Of a stretch of 64,000 nt of DNA, positions 45,633 to 54,747 are shown in pieces. Made by a program: the position numbers and the translations under genes. Below the pieces are notes generated by a model, which was given only the letters and a program-made list of their open reading frames with translations, was not told the DNA's origin and searched no databases. This stretch comes from QNYZ01 sp964577615. GTDB lineage: Bacteria; Desulfobacterota; Desulfobacteria; Desulfobacterales; QNYZ01. Location: the NCBI GenBank assembly GCA_964577615.1, contig CAZNZW010000007.1, forward strand, positions 1 to 64,000, in the 5' to 3' direction. Each line of letters begins with the position of its first letter. Within the stretch, counting starts at the first letter, position 1.

Positions 45633-45970
45633 TTCCCTTCCGGCCATCCCGCCGCCACCCGAAACCCGATCTTCCGGCCGGGCAGGCAGCCCTTTTTCCA
45701 CGAATTGGCCCTTTATTTCAACCAGGAAAAAGGATATGGTGAGAATTCAGGTGCATCGGCCGGTTCCCCTCCCCGGTTTATACCGGTACCGAATATCGTG
45801 AAGATATGGTGCTGCTTGCCCTGACACAAAGGCTGGCCGATCCGGACCTTGAAGATACCGGCGAAGCCGGTTGCAGGAGGAAATCACCTGCCCCAAAGAA
45901 AAATCGGTTTATGACCGGCCCCGCGCCGGCGGCCGTGTCCGATAGATGTTATTTTTCCGATAAAGCGACT
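45633..45970 (+). pseudogene. Possible decayed coding remnant
   Basis: Two pieces of protein-like sequence lie in different frames. One frame (from 45633) reads PFFHELALYFNQEKGYGENS; another (from 45776) reads VYTGTEYREDMVLLALTQRL and continues to a TGA at 45971. The first is interrupted and no start signal is good. This looks like a short gene with a frameshift, but no family is recognised and chance cannot be excluded. Confidence 0.3.
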
Positions 45971-45996
45971 TGACATATTTGTCTTTCGAATACATA
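45970..45996 (+). promoter_or_regulatory. Candidate promoter of the nuo operon
   Basis: TTGACA (45970-45975) and TACATA (45991-45996), spacer 15 bases, slightly short. About 70 bases before nuoA. Confidence 0.45.
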
Positions 45997-46064
45997 AAAG
46001 GGCCGTTTCAGGGAAGTCATCCTGAATTGACCCCATTATAAAGAATCGACAAGGAAAACAACGC

Positions 46065-46442
46065 ATGGTTTTCAGCTGGCTGCACTTTGCGATCATTCTT
46101 TTTCTGGCCGTCGGCGTTCTTTTTGCCTGTGGCCCGCTGATTCTGGCCCGGCTGCTCTCCCCCCGGGCCAGGGGCGGCGACATGAATATTCCCTATGAAT
46201 GCGGCATGCGGCCCTGTGGCAGCGCCTGGGCCCCATGGGGAATTTCCTATTACATCTACGCCCTGATCTTTCTGGCATTTGATGTGGATGTCCTGTACCT
46301 GTTTCCGGTTTCCGCCGCTTACCGGGGCACCCACGGCTGGACGGCCTTTGTGGAAGTGTCCGTTTTCCTGCTTTTCCTCGTTCTGGCGGTGGTCTATTTC
46401 TGGGCAAAGGGGGTTTTTACATGGCCACGCCGGATCAAATAA
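46065..46442 (+). CDS. nuoA: Complex I subunit NuoA
   Basis: 125 residues, three membrane helices. Family motif YECGMRPCGSAW and ISYYIYALIFLAFDVDVLYLFP. First gene of the operon. nuoB starts 22 bases before its stop. Confidence 0.95.
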   Translation: MVFSWLHFAIILFLAVGVLFACGPLILARLLSPRARGGDMNIPYECGMRPCGSAWAPWGISYYIYALIFLAFDVDVLYLFPVSAAYRGTHGWTAFVEVSVFLLFLVLAVVYFWAKGVFTWPRRIK

Positions 46443-46996
46443 TTTTACCGGAGACACCGGTTGTTTCATCGCCGATACCGGTTGCTGAACCGCATATGAT
46501 CCAGCCGCCGACAGTCAATATCAAACCGGTTCAGGCGATTCTGGACCTCTGCCGCGCCATGTCCCTCTGGCCGATGACTTTCGGGCTGGCCTGCTGCGCC
46601 ATAGAAATGATGGCGGCCGGCATGGCCCGTTTCGATCTGGCCCGTTTCGGCGCCGAAGTCTTCCGCGCGTCCCCGCGCCAGGCCGATGTCATGATTGTGG
46701 CCGGAACGGTCACCAAAAAGATGGCACCGGCCGTGGTGCGCCTCTACGAGCAAATCCCGGCACCCAAATGGGTGATCGCCATGGGCAACTGCGCCATCTC
46801 CGGCGGTCCGTTCAAGATCAAGGAAAATTACAATGTCATCGAAGGCGTCGATACGCTGATTCCCGTCGACGTCTTTGTACCTGGCTGCCCCCCCCGCCCG
46901 GAAGGTCTGCTCGAAGGATTTTTCCAGCTCCAGCACCTGATTACCGGAAAACGCTGGTGGCCTGTGGCCGAAGAGGTAAAGACGCGTGACGCTTAA
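46421..46996 (+). CDS. nuoB: Complex I subunit NuoB
   Basis: 191 residues. Carries cluster N2: Cys pair in GLACCAIEMMA, and Cys in MGNCAISGGPF and VPGCPPRPEGLLEG. Electrons pass from here to quinone. The start at 46421 has GGGGG eight bases upstream; a later Met (46496) is possible but less well placed. Confidence 0.96.
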   Translation: MATPDQIILPETPVVSSPIPVAEPHMIQPPTVNIKPVQAILDLCRAMSLWPMTFGLACCAIEMMAAGMARFDLARFGAEVFRASPRQADVMIVAGTVTKKMAPAVVRLYEQIPAPKWVIAMGNCAISGGPFKIKENYNVIEGVDTLIPVDVFVPGCPPRPEGLLEGFFQLQHLITGKRWWPVAEEVKTRDA

Positions 46997-47543
46997 AGCC
47001 CTTGAAAAAATAGACACCCTGTGCGTATCGCGCTGCGATCCCGCCGAAACCGGTCTGCACTGGTCGGTCTTCCTGGCGCCGGAAACGGTTGTACCGGCAG
47101 CGGCCGCTCTTTCCGCCGCCGCCTATTGCCTCGAGGACATTCTGGCCCTTGACACGGCCGACGGTTTTGTCGTGATTTACCATTTCAACGGCTGGGATTT
47201 CAACGACCGCGTCGCCCTGAAAATACAACTCCCGCAAACCCATCCGACGCTGCCTTCGATCACATCCGTGTTTCCCGGCGCCCAGTGGCACGAGCGTGAG
47301 ACCCGCGATTTTCATGGTATTTTTTTCGAAGGCAATCCTAATTTTATTCCGCTTCTGATGCCGGCCGAAGATGCCGACGTGTATCCCCTGCGAAAAACGG
47401 ACAAAGCCCGCCGGGCCATCCGGGATATCATGAATGCCGGCGAAGTCGTCTCTTGTACCGGAGAAATCGAGAGGCTTTTTGCCCCGCCGCCGGATCCGGC
47501 CGATCCTGCCGATCCCAAAACAGACCGGGGGCCAGACGCATGA
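46986..47543 (+). CDS. nuoC: Complex I subunit NuoC
   Basis: 185 residues, GTG start overlapping nuoB by 11 bases with GAGGT upstream. The 30-kDa motif EREtRDFHGI appears as WHERETRDFHGIFFEGNP. The protein is separate from NuoD, unlike the fused NuoCD of enterobacteria. Confidence 0.94.
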   Translation: MTLKALEKIDTLCVSRCDPAETGLHWSVFLAPETVVPAAAALSAAAYCLEDILALDTADGFVVIYHFNGWDFNDRVALKIQLPQTHPTLPSITSVFPGAQWHERETRDFHGIFFEGNPNFIPLLMPAEDADVYPLRKTDKARRAIRDIMNAGEVVSCTGEIERLFAPPPDPADPADPKTDRGPDA

Positions 47544-48730
47544 AACCGGATTGCATGAAAACGGAAACCGATGGCAGTGATCCACTGGCAGGCGATTTTT
47601 ACACCCGGCAGTTCGAAAAAGGCCAGAGGGAAAACACCCTGATCCTCAACATGGGTCCCCAGCACCCGTCCACCCACGGGGTGCTCCGGATCGTCATCGA
47701 AATCGACGGCGAATATATTCTACGGGCCGATCCCGTCCTCGGGTACCTGCACCGCATGCAGGAAAAAATGGGCGAAGTACAGACCTGGGGACAGTATATT
47801 CCCAACATGGGACGGGTGGACTACGGCCACCCGCTGGCCTGGAACTGGGCCTATGTCGGCGCCGTGGAAAAACTGATGGGCATCGAGATTCCTGAACGCG
47901 CCGAATACATCCGGGTCATTACCTGCGAGCTCAACCGGCTGACTTCCCATCTGCTCTGGTGGGGTGCCTATATCCTCGATCTGGGGGCGTTTACTCCCAT
48001 CATGTACGCTTTTGACGACCGCGAAATGCTGCTCGACATTCTCCAGCGGCCCACGGCCTCACGACTGACCTACGGGTATTTCCGGGTGGGCGGCGTGCGG
48101 AAGGACCTTGACGATCGCTGTATCGAAATGATCCAGGCGTTCATCCCCCGGTTCCGCCAGCGGCTGCCCATGTACAAAGATCTGGTCACTGACAACGTCA
48201 TCCTCAGAAAACGGGTGGAAGACATCGGTATTGTCGACCGGGAAATGTGTCACCGCTACGGCTGCAGCGGCCCGGTTCTTCGCGGCGCCGGCGTTCCCTG
48301 TGACCTGAGACGCACGGAGCCCTATTCCATTTACGACCGTTTTGATTTTGATATTCCCACGGCAGACACCGCCTGTTCCGCCGGCCGCTATCATGTCCGC
48401 ATGGCCGAACTGGAGCAAAGCCTGCGCATCATTGAACAGGCACTGGCCGGGCTGGAAAAAGCCGACGGCGACTATATCATCCCCAAGGCCCCCAAACCCG
48501 CCATGAAGCCGCCCAAGGGCGAGGCCTACTTTGCGGTGGAGGGTGCCCGGGGAAAGGTGGGCGTCTACGTTGTTTCCGAAGGCAAAAAGGTCCCCTACCG
48601 CATTAAATTGCGGTCGCCCAGTTTTTCCAACCTGCATGCCTTTGCCGAAGCCGCTGAAGGCACCCTGCTGGCCGATGCCGTGGCCACGCTGGGCAGCCTC
48701 GATCTGATCATTCCGGAAATCGACAGGTAA
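47540..48730 (+). CDS. nuoD: Complex I subunit NuoD
   Basis: 396 residues from the ATG at 47540 (ATGA overlap with nuoC). 49-kDa motifs: NMGPQHPSTHGVLR, GYLHRMQEKMGE, ERAEYIRVITCELNRLTSHLLWWG, and the end DLIIPEIDR. It helps form the quinone-binding cavity. Confidence 0.96.
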   Translation: MKPDCMKTETDGSDPLAGDFYTRQFEKGQRENTLILNMGPQHPSTHGVLRIVIEIDGEYILRADPVLGYLHRMQEKMGEVQTWGQYIPNMGRVDYGHPLAWNWAYVGAVEKLMGIEIPERAEYIRVITCELNRLTSHLLWWGAYILDLGAFTPIMYAFDDREMLLDILQRPTASRLTYGYFRVGGVRKDLDDRCIEMIQAFIPRFRQRLPMYKDLVTDNVILRKRVEDIGIVDREMCHRYGCSGPVLRGAGVPCDLRRTEPYSIYDRFDFDIPTADTACSAGRYHVRMAELEQSLRIIEQALAGLEKADGDYIIPKAPKPAMKPPKGEAYFAVEGARGKVGVYVVSEGKKVPYRIKLRSPSFSNLHAFAEAAEGTLLADAVATLGSLDLIIPEIDR

Positions 48731-48736
48731 ATACAG

Positions 48737-49711
48737 ATGCCGCAACCCTTTGATATCCATATGCTCATCCGTCTCGTCATTGCCGTGGTGGCCGCCATGG
48801 CCTGGGTAGGCGTCAATGCCCTGGTGCTGGTCTATTGCGAACGTAAATTCGCCGGCCATATCCAGCGCCGCCCCGGCCCCTTCGAGGTCGGCCCCCACGG
48901 CATCCTGCAACCCCTGATTGACGGTCTCAAGCTGATGGGCAAACAGCTTTTCCGGCCAGCCGGCGCCGATGCCCTGCTTTTCTGGCTGGCCCCCATGCTC
49001 TCTCTGATCCCGGTGCTTCTTCTTTTCCTCCCGATCCCGTACGGCCCGGTCTTGACCGGCATGAACGTTGGCCTCGGCCTGCTTCTCATCCTGGCGTTTT
49101 CCAGTTTGAACGTTCTGGCCCTGCTGCTGGCCGGCTGGAGTTCCAACAACAAATGGGGCGTCTTGGGAGCCGCCCGGGCCGTATCTCAATCGGTGGCGTA
49201 CGAAATCCCGCTGCTGCTGGCGGTACTGGCCATTACTTTCATGACGGGCAGTTTCAATTTAAGCACCATTGCCGCCGGTCAGGGCGTCTGGCCCTGGCAA
49301 TGGCACATCGTCGTGCAACCGCTGGCTTTTCTTATTTTTCTTGTCAGCGCCTTTGGCGAGACCAACCGGGCGCCCTTTGACCTGGCCGAAGCCGAGTCGG
49401 AGCTGACAGCCGGTTTTCACACCGAGTATTCCGCCATGGGATTCGGGCTTTTTTTCATGGCTGAATACGCCTATATGGTCGTGGTCTGCTCGCTGTGTAC
49501 GGTCCTTTTCCTGGGCGGCGCCAATGGCCCGCTGGCAACCGGCTGGTGGTGGTTCCTGCTGAAAACATACGCCCTGCTTTTTCTGATGATCTGGGCGCGG
49601 TGGACTTATCCGCGGGTGCGTTTTGACCAGCTGCTCAACATCAACTGGAAATGGCTCCTGCCGCTGGCGGTTTTCAACCTGCTGACGACGTTATTTGTGA
49701 TGAAGCTGTAA
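48737..49711 (+). CDS. nuoH: Complex I subunit NuoH
   Basis: 324 residues, eight membrane helices. Signature ERKFAGHIQRRPGPFEVGPHGILQP, then EIPLLLAVLAITFMTGS and AFGETNRAPFDLAEAESELTAGFHTEYS. It couples quinone reduction to the membrane arm. Confidence 0.96.
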   Translation: MPQPFDIHMLIRLVIAVVAAMAWVGVNALVLVYCERKFAGHIQRRPGPFEVGPHGILQPLIDGLKLMGKQLFRPAGADALLFWLAPMLSLIPVLLLFLPIPYGPVLTGMNVGLGLLLILAFSSLNVLALLLAGWSSNNKWGVLGAARAVSQSVAYEIPLLLAVLAITFMTGSFNLSTIAAGQGVWPWQWHIVVQPLAFLIFLVSAFGETNRAPFDLAEAESELTAGFHTEYSAMGFGLFFMAEYAYMVVVCSLCTVLFLGGANGPLATGWWWFLLKTYALLFLMIWARWTYPRVRFDQLLNINWKWLLPLAVFNLLTTLFVMKL

Positions 49712-49746
49712 ATTTTCGAAAAAAAAAGAGAACGGATACCGATCCC

Positions 49747-50304
49747 TTGAGCGCGTTTCGCCAAAAAATTATTCAACCGATTGTCGACCTGTGGAGCCTT
49801 ATCGTCGGGCTGAAGGTCACCGGGAAATACTTCACACAGAAACTCATCACTGTCCATTACCCCCGGGAAACGGTCGCGGATGACAATCTCGACACCTACG
49901 GCGGCCATATTGAACTCGTCGGCAGCCCCAGGGACCCGGCGACGCCCCGGTGCATCTCCTGCATGATGTGCGTCACCAACTGCCCCAGCCGCTGCCTGAC
50001 CGTGGTAAAACAGAAACCGCCCAAACTGACCGCCGAACAGAAAGAGGCCATGGCCGAGGCCAAAGCCCGGGGAGAGAAGGTTAAAAAACCCCGTGCGCCG
50101 AAAAATCCGCTGGTGTTTACCTGCGATTATTCCCTGTGCAGCCTGTGCGCCACCTGCATCGAGAACTGTCCGGTGAATGCACTGCGGTTTTCCCATACCC
50201 TCTACTGGGCCGCGACCTGTCGGGATGATTTAACGCTCGATCTTCTCGATCGCCTCCGGCAACAGGCGCCAGCAGCCCCTCAACCTGCGGCCAAGGAGCG
50301 CTGA
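49747..50304 (+). CDS. nuoI: Complex I subunit NuoI
   Basis: 185 residues from TTG 49747 (LSAFRQKIIQPIVDLW), the best available start after nuoH; an ATG at 49651 would overlap nuoH by about 60 bases. Two [4Fe-4S] motifs: CISCMMCVTNCP and CSLCATCIENCP. Between them lies an about 30-residue basic insert (KPPKLTAEQKEAMAEAKARG...) that most NuoI proteins lack. It links the peripheral arm donor to NuoB. Confidence 0.92.
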   Translation: MSAFRQKIIQPIVDLWSLIVGLKVTGKYFTQKLITVHYPRETVADDNLDTYGGHIELVGSPRDPATPRCISCMMCVTNCPSRCLTVVKQKPPKLTAEQKEAMAEAKARGEKVKKPRAPKNPLVFTCDYSLCSLCATCIENCPVNALRFSHTLYWAATCRDDLTLDLLDRLRQQAPAAPQPAAKER

Positions 50305-50307
50305 CTC

Positions 50308-50820
50308 ATGCAGACGATGGCTTATGCAGCATTCGGCATTTACACATGCATTATTCTGGCGGGCGCGATTATGGCCGTTGCCAGCGCCAGCCTGGTACGC
50401 GCCCTGGTGGGGCTGATCGCGACGCTGGTGGGCGTGGCAGGCATGTACCTGCTCCTCGCTTCACCGTTCCTCGCGTTCATGCAGCTGCTTATTTATGTGG
50501 GGGCGGTGGCGGTCATGATTTTTTTCGCCGTCATGCTGACCCATGCCGAGTCCGGCGGTGACGAAAACGCTCCGGCGCCGGTACACCAGCTGTTTCTGGC
50601 CGCCGCCGGAGCCATCATGCCGGCGCTGCTCATCGGCGGTCTCATTCTCCGCCGGGGTCTCCCCGGGGCGATAACACCGCCATCTGTCGGGATTGAACAG
50701 CTGGGCGCCGGGCTGCTCGGCATTTATGTACTGCCTTTTGAGCTTATCTCGGTCATTCTGATGGTGGCCATGTGCGCCGCCGTGCTGCTTGTCTGGGAAA
50801 AGCGGGGAAAAAAGAAATGA
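50308..50820 (+). CDS. nuoJ: Complex I subunit NuoJ
   Basis: 170 residues, five membrane helices. Typical ND6-like segment: LVGLIATLVGVAGMYLLLASPFLAFMQLLIYVGAVAVMIFFAVML. Confidence 0.94.
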   Translation: MQTMAYAAFGIYTCIILAGAIMAVASASLVRALVGLIATLVGVAGMYLLLASPFLAFMQLLIYVGAVAVMIFFAVMLTHAESGGDENAPAPVHQLFLAAAGAIMPALLIGGLILRRGLPGAITPPSVGIEQLGAGLLGIYVLPFELISVILMVAMCAAVLLVWEKRGKKK

Positions 50821-51131
50821 GTCTGTTAACCCTATACCAGCTGGTGGGTCTTATCCTTCTGGGCGCCGGCCTCTTCGGCATGGTACACCGCCGAACCCTG
50901 GTCGGCATGCTGATCTGCGTGGAACTGATGCTTAACGGTGCCGGACTGTCCATTGTGGCGGCCGGTCAGCTGACCGCCGCGAGTGCCAGACTCGGCCAGT
51001 TGACCACTTTGTTTGTCATGGGTCTGGCCGCCGCCGAGGCCACGTTGACGCTGGCGATCATCGTGATCGTTTTCCGGCGCTTCGGGTCCATCAAAACCTC
51101 TGACATTACCACGCTGGAAGATCAATCATGA
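50817..51131 (+). CDS. nuoK: Complex I subunit NuoK
   Basis: 104 residues from the ATG at 50817 (ATGA overlap with nuoJ). Three helices with the conserved glutamate-containing motif LICVELMLNGAGL and AAAEATLTLAIIVIVFRRF. Confidence 0.95.
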   Translation: MSLLTLYQLVGLILLGAGLFGMVHRRTLVGMLICVELMLNGAGLSIVAAGQLTAASARLGQLTTLFVMGLAAAEATLTLAIIVIVFRRFGSIKTSDITTLEDQS

Positions 51132-52678
51132 TAAATGGGATCAGCATCGTCAGCGCCCGTATCCTGCTGCCACTGGCCATCACTCTGGTGGCGCCGCTGG
51201 GTATCTGGCTCGCCCGCAAAAACGAAAACCGCCGGGAAGCGGTGTCTTTCACAGCCGCCATCCTTACCTTCCTATCGGTCATTTCCCTGGCGCCGGCAGT
51301 GCTCCGGGGAGAAATCTGGGGCTACGGCCTCTTTACCATCCTGCCGGGCGTCACGGTCTCTTTCTGCGCCGACGGGTTGAGCATGATCTTCGGGCTCATC
51401 GCCTCTTTTCTGTGGATATTTGCCACCAGTTATAATATCGGTTACATGCGCAGCCTCAGAGAACATGCCCAGACGCGCTATTATTTCTGCTTTGCCGTGG
51501 CCATATTCGGTGCCATGGGCGTGGCCTTTTCGGCCAACGTCTTTACCATGTATCTGTTTTACGAAGTCATCACGGTGTTCACCTATCCGCTGGTCGCCCA
51601 TCACCAGGATGCGGATGGATATGCCGGCGGACGTAAATACATCGTCTACCTGATGGGCACCTCAAAGCTCTTCCTGCTGCCGGCCATGATCCTGACTTAC
51701 GTACTCACCGGCACGCTCGATTTTCACATTGGCGACATCGTCGGTGGAATGTTCTCGCCCCAGGTGGTGGCCCAACATCCCCTGCTCGTCAGCCTGACCT
51801 ATTTTCTCTACGTGGCCGGCATTGCCAAAGCGGCCATCATGCCACTGCACAACTGGCTGCCGTCGGCCATGGTGGCCCCCACGCCGGTATCGGCCCTGCT
51901 CCATGCCGTGGCCGTGGTCAAAGCCGGCGTCTTCTCTCTGTCGCGCATCATGCTGTCGGGGTTCGGCACCCATACGCTGGGCACGCTGACCCTTTCCAGC
52001 CTGCGGATTTTTACGCCCGGCGGCCTGCTTGGGGATACCACGCTGGGAATTGCCACCGCCTACCTGGCCGCCTTCACCATCCTGGCGGCTTCCTTTATCG
52101 CCCTGACCAAAGACGATCTCAAAGCCCGCCTGGCCTATTCCACGGTCAGCCAGCTTTCTTATATTATTATCGGCGTGGCGATGCTGAGCACGGCTGCCGT
52201 TCAGGGCGGTCTGATGCACATCGCCCATCATGCGTTTTCCAAAATCACCCTCTTTTTTGCCGCCGGCGCCATCTTCGTTTCCACAAGCCTCCGCAAGATC
52301 AGCCTGATGAACGGCCTGGGCCGGCGGATGCCCTGGACTTTCGGCGCCTTTGGCCTGGCATCGCTGTCCATGATCGGCGTCCCGCCGGTGTGCGGGTTCG
52401 TCACCAAATGGTACCTGGTCACCGGGGCGCTGCAGATCAACCAGATTATTCTGCTGGTGGTTCTGCTGCTCAGTACGGCGCTCAATGCCGGCTATTTTGT
52501 TCCGGTTCTATACCGGGCGTTTTTCAAGGAGCCGTTGCCCGACACCCATATCGAACAGTATTCCGAGGCCCCGGCGGTCATGGTGGTGCCGCTTTTTATC
52601 ACCGCCATCATCTCCGTGCTGCTGGGTCTGTATCCGCAGACTTTCCTTAACTTTGTCAACATCTTCGGAAAGTTTTAG
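51128..52678 (+). CDS. NuoL/MrpD-like antiporter subunit of complex I (first)
   Basis: 516 residues, about 14 helices, starting in an ATGA overlap with nuoK. Proton-transport residues of the family are present: Glu in MYLFYEVITVFTYP (TM5), Lys in AGIAKAAIMPLHNWLPSAM (TM7), and PTPVSALLHAVAVVKAG (TM8). It lacks the long C-terminal lateral helix of canonical NuoL, so it resembles MrpD/NuoM in length. It sits where nuoL normally is. Confidence 0.85.
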   Translation: MINGISIVSARILLPLAITLVAPLGIWLARKNENRREAVSFTAAILTFLSVISLAPAVLRGEIWGYGLFTILPGVTVSFCADGLSMIFGLIASFLWIFATSYNIGYMRSLREHAQTRYYFCFAVAIFGAMGVAFSANVFTMYLFYEVITVFTYPLVAHHQDADGYAGGRKYIVYLMGTSKLFLLPAMILTYVLTGTLDFHIGDIVGGMFSPQVVAQHPLLVSLTYFLYVAGIAKAAIMPLHNWLPSAMVAPTPVSALLHAVAVVKAGVFSLSRIMLSGFGTHTLGTLTLSSLRIFTPGGLLGDTTLGIATAYLAAFTILAASFIALTKDDLKARLAYSTVSQLSYIIIGVAMLSTAAVQGGLMHIAHHAFSKITLFFAAGAIFVSTSLRKISLMNGLGRRMPWTFGAFGLASLSMIGVPPVCGFVTKWYLVTGALQINQIILLVVLLLSTALNAGYFVPVLYRAFFKEPLPDTHIEQYSEAPAVMVVPLFITAIISVLLGLYPQTFLNFVNIFGKF

Positions 52679-52687
52679 GGAGCCGTC

Positions 52688-52945
52688 ATGACACAAATCT
52701 TGAGCCAACTGCTGCGCCGCCTGCACGATCGATGGAAGTTATTGCGCACCGCCTTTTTCATCCTCCTGGCCGTTCTGGTGGGCCTCAACGTTTTTATCCG
52801 GCCCCACCATGCCGAATTCGGTTTTGACACCACCCCGGGATTCTGGGGCATTTTCGGTCTGGTCATCGGCCTGGTCATGGTGATTATCATGAAAAAAATC
52901 ATCCAGCCCCTGATTGCCCGCAAGGAGGGCTATTATGAGCAATAG
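52688..52945 (+). CDS. Small two-helix membrane protein in the nuo operon
   Basis: 85 residues. A basic start is followed by two hydrophobic stretches (LRTAFFILLAVLVGLNVFI and FWGIFGLVIGLVMVIIM), then a charged tail. Its last codons overlap the start of the next antiporter gene. No named family is recognised. Position and coupling suggest an accessory subunit joining the two antiporter-like proteins. Confidence 0.7.
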   Translation: MTQILSQLLRRLHDRWKLLRTAFFILLAVLVGLNVFIRPHHAEFGFDTTPGFWGIFGLVIGLVMVIIMKKIIQPLIARKEGYYEQ

Positions 52946-54728
52946 TTTCCTCCATCCGGCCGTGGGGTTTCTTATTCTGGCCCTTGTGACGCCGCTGATC
53001 CCCCGCGATCTGTGGCGGCAAAAGGCCGTCCGCGCCGTCATCGTACTGATTCCGCCGCTCCTGGCCCTTTTTGCGGTCATGACGGTCAAACCCGGCACCT
53101 ACGGACAGCTGCAATACCTGGGCCAGTTACTCGTGCTGGGCCGCGTGGACCGGCTGGCTTTAATTTTCGGTCAGGTCTTCTCCATCATTGCACTGATCGG
53201 CATGATCTACTCGCTTCATCTGGATGAAAAAACGCACTTTGTTACCGGGGCGCTCTATGTGGCCGGCGGCCTGGGGTGCGTCTTTGCCGGCGATCTGATC
53301 ACGGTTTTTATATTCTGGGAACTGATGAGCATCAGTTCGGTTTTTCTCGTCTGGGGAGCCGGTACCCGCGCGTCGGTGATGGCGGGCTTCCGTTACTTTA
53401 TGTACCATACCGTGGGCGGGCTCTTTCTGCTGGCCGGGCTTTTCTTAAAATACAAAGCCACGGGCAGTTTTGCCTTTGACTGGGCGCCGCCGGATACGGC
53501 CCGCTACTACGACTGGCTGATTCTGGCCGGATTTTGCGTGAACGCTGCGGTTGTACCGCTCCACGCCTGGCTGCCCGATGCATATCCACGGGCATCCGTT
53601 GCCGGCGCGGTCTTCATGTGCGCCTTTACCACCAAAACCGCCGTCTACGTCCTCTGCCGGGGCTTTCACGGCTGGAACGTGCTGGCAGTCGCCGGCGCCA
53701 TCATGGCGGTTTACGGCGTCCTCTACGCCTGCATCGAGAATAACGCCCGGCGGATTCTCTCTTACCACATCGTTTCCCAGGTTGGATACATGGTCGCGGG
53801 CATCGGCATCGGCACGGCCATGACGATGAATGGCGCCGCGGCGCATGCGTATGCCCATATTCTATACAAAGGACTGCTCTTTATGAGCACGGGCTGCCTG
53901 CTCTACGCCGTGGGAACCGCCCGTCTCGATGAGCTGGGCGGGCTGGCCACCCGTCTGCCGTGGGTGATGTTCTGGTACATGGTGGCCGCGCTGTCCATTT
54001 CAGGAATGCCGCTTTTCAACGGTTTTGTCACCAAAAACATGACGATATTCGGGGCCGAGGAAGCCCACCGCATGTGGCTGGCCATCGCCATGGAAGTGGC
54101 GGCCGTGGGCACTTTCGTTTCCGTGGGCATCAAGCTCCCATACTTTGCCTTCTGGGGCCGCAAGCCCGAATACACCCTGCCGGTACGCGCCATCCCGCGC
54201 AATATGTACGTGGCCATGGGTCTCTGCGGCAGCCTGTGCATCCTGCAGGGCATTTTTCCGGAAATGCTCTACCGCTACCTGCCCTTTGCCGTGGAAGAGC
54301 CGTTCCGCCCCTGGACCCTGCTGAGGGTACTCAACTCTTCGCTTCTGCTGGGATTTTCCGGACTCGCATTTTACATGACCCGCATCGTGATCACCCCGCA
54401 CACCAAAGTCAACCTTGATTTCGATTATTTTTACAGGTGGATCGGGCGGCTGGTGCTGGCCGCTGTCTGTCGGCCGTTGGCCTGGCTGGATGATCGCTGG
54501 ACCGAAGTCTATCGCTCGATCGGCCTGCGGGGCCTGGTGAAGATCGGCGCCGGCGCTTCCTTATTTGACCGTAAGGGCATCGACACAGTTGTTGACGGCA
54601 GCGCCTATACAGTCCGCAACATCGGCCGGGCCGGCGCCCGAATGCAATCCGCGCAGCTGCAGAACTACCTGGCCCTGGCGGCCATTTTCGGGCTGTGTAT
54701 CTTCTTCCTGGTCTGGTATCTGGGTTAG
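52935..54728 (+). CDS. NuoL/MrpD-like antiporter subunit with NuoL-type C-terminus (second)
   Basis: 597 residues from ATG 52935 (AAGGAGG upstream). The core has a TM5 Glu (VFIFWELMSISSVFLVW) and a TM8 Lys (FTTKTAVYVL). The TM7 segment reads GFCVNAAVVPLHAWLPDAY, with Asn where the family usually has Lys. The C-terminal 120 residues contain a long amphipathic region and end FDRKGIDTVVDGSAY ... QSAQLQNYLALAAIFG, which matches the lateral-helix end of NuoL. It may therefore be the distal subunit of an enlarged membrane arm. Confidence 0.82.
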   Translation: MSNSFLHPAVGFLILALVTPLIPRDLWRQKAVRAVIVLIPPLLALFAVMTVKPGTYGQLQYLGQLLVLGRVDRLALIFGQVFSIIALIGMIYSLHLDEKTHFVTGALYVAGGLGCVFAGDLITVFIFWELMSISSVFLVWGAGTRASVMAGFRYFMYHTVGGLFLLAGLFLKYKATGSFAFDWAPPDTARYYDWLILAGFCVNAAVVPLHAWLPDAYPRASVAGAVFMCAFTTKTAVYVLCRGFHGWNVLAVAGAIMAVYGVLYACIENNARRILSYHIVSQVGYMVAGIGIGTAMTMNGAAAHAYAHILYKGLLFMSTGCLLYAVGTARLDELGGLATRLPWVMFWYMVAALSISGMPLFNGFVTKNMTIFGAEEAHRMWLAIAMEVAAVGTFVSVGIKLPYFAFWGRKPEYTLPVRAIPRNMYVAMGLCGSLCILQGIFPEMLYRYLPFAVEEPFRPWTLLRVLNSSLLLGFSGLAFYMTRIVITPHTKVNLDFDYFYRWIGRLVLAAVCRPLAWLDDRWTEVYRSIGLRGLVKIGAGASLFDRKGIDTVVDGSAYTVRNIGRAGARMQSAQLQNYLALAAIFGLCIFFLVWYLG

Positions 54729-54747
54729 CCTCAAAGGAGCATATGTT

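Larger units (their letters stand above)
45432..46064. other. Long intergenic region before the nuo operon
   Basis: 633 bases. It holds a minus-strand promoter for the amidohydrolase gene (45572-45600), a decayed-looking coding stretch (about 45633-45970) and a plus-strand promoter candidate for nuo (45970-45996). No intact gene or RNA is recognised. Confidence 0.6.

Noticed and set aside
45613..45801. 62-codon open frame as a real gene
   Set aside because: Composition is Pro/Ser-rich, there is no ribosome-binding site, and protein-like sequence is in other frames; listed instead as a possible remnant.
48059..49189. Long open minus-strand frame across nuoD and nuoH
   Set aside because: It is antisense to two certain genes in GC-rich DNA, where open frames occur by codon bias; its sequence is low-complexity and has no motif.
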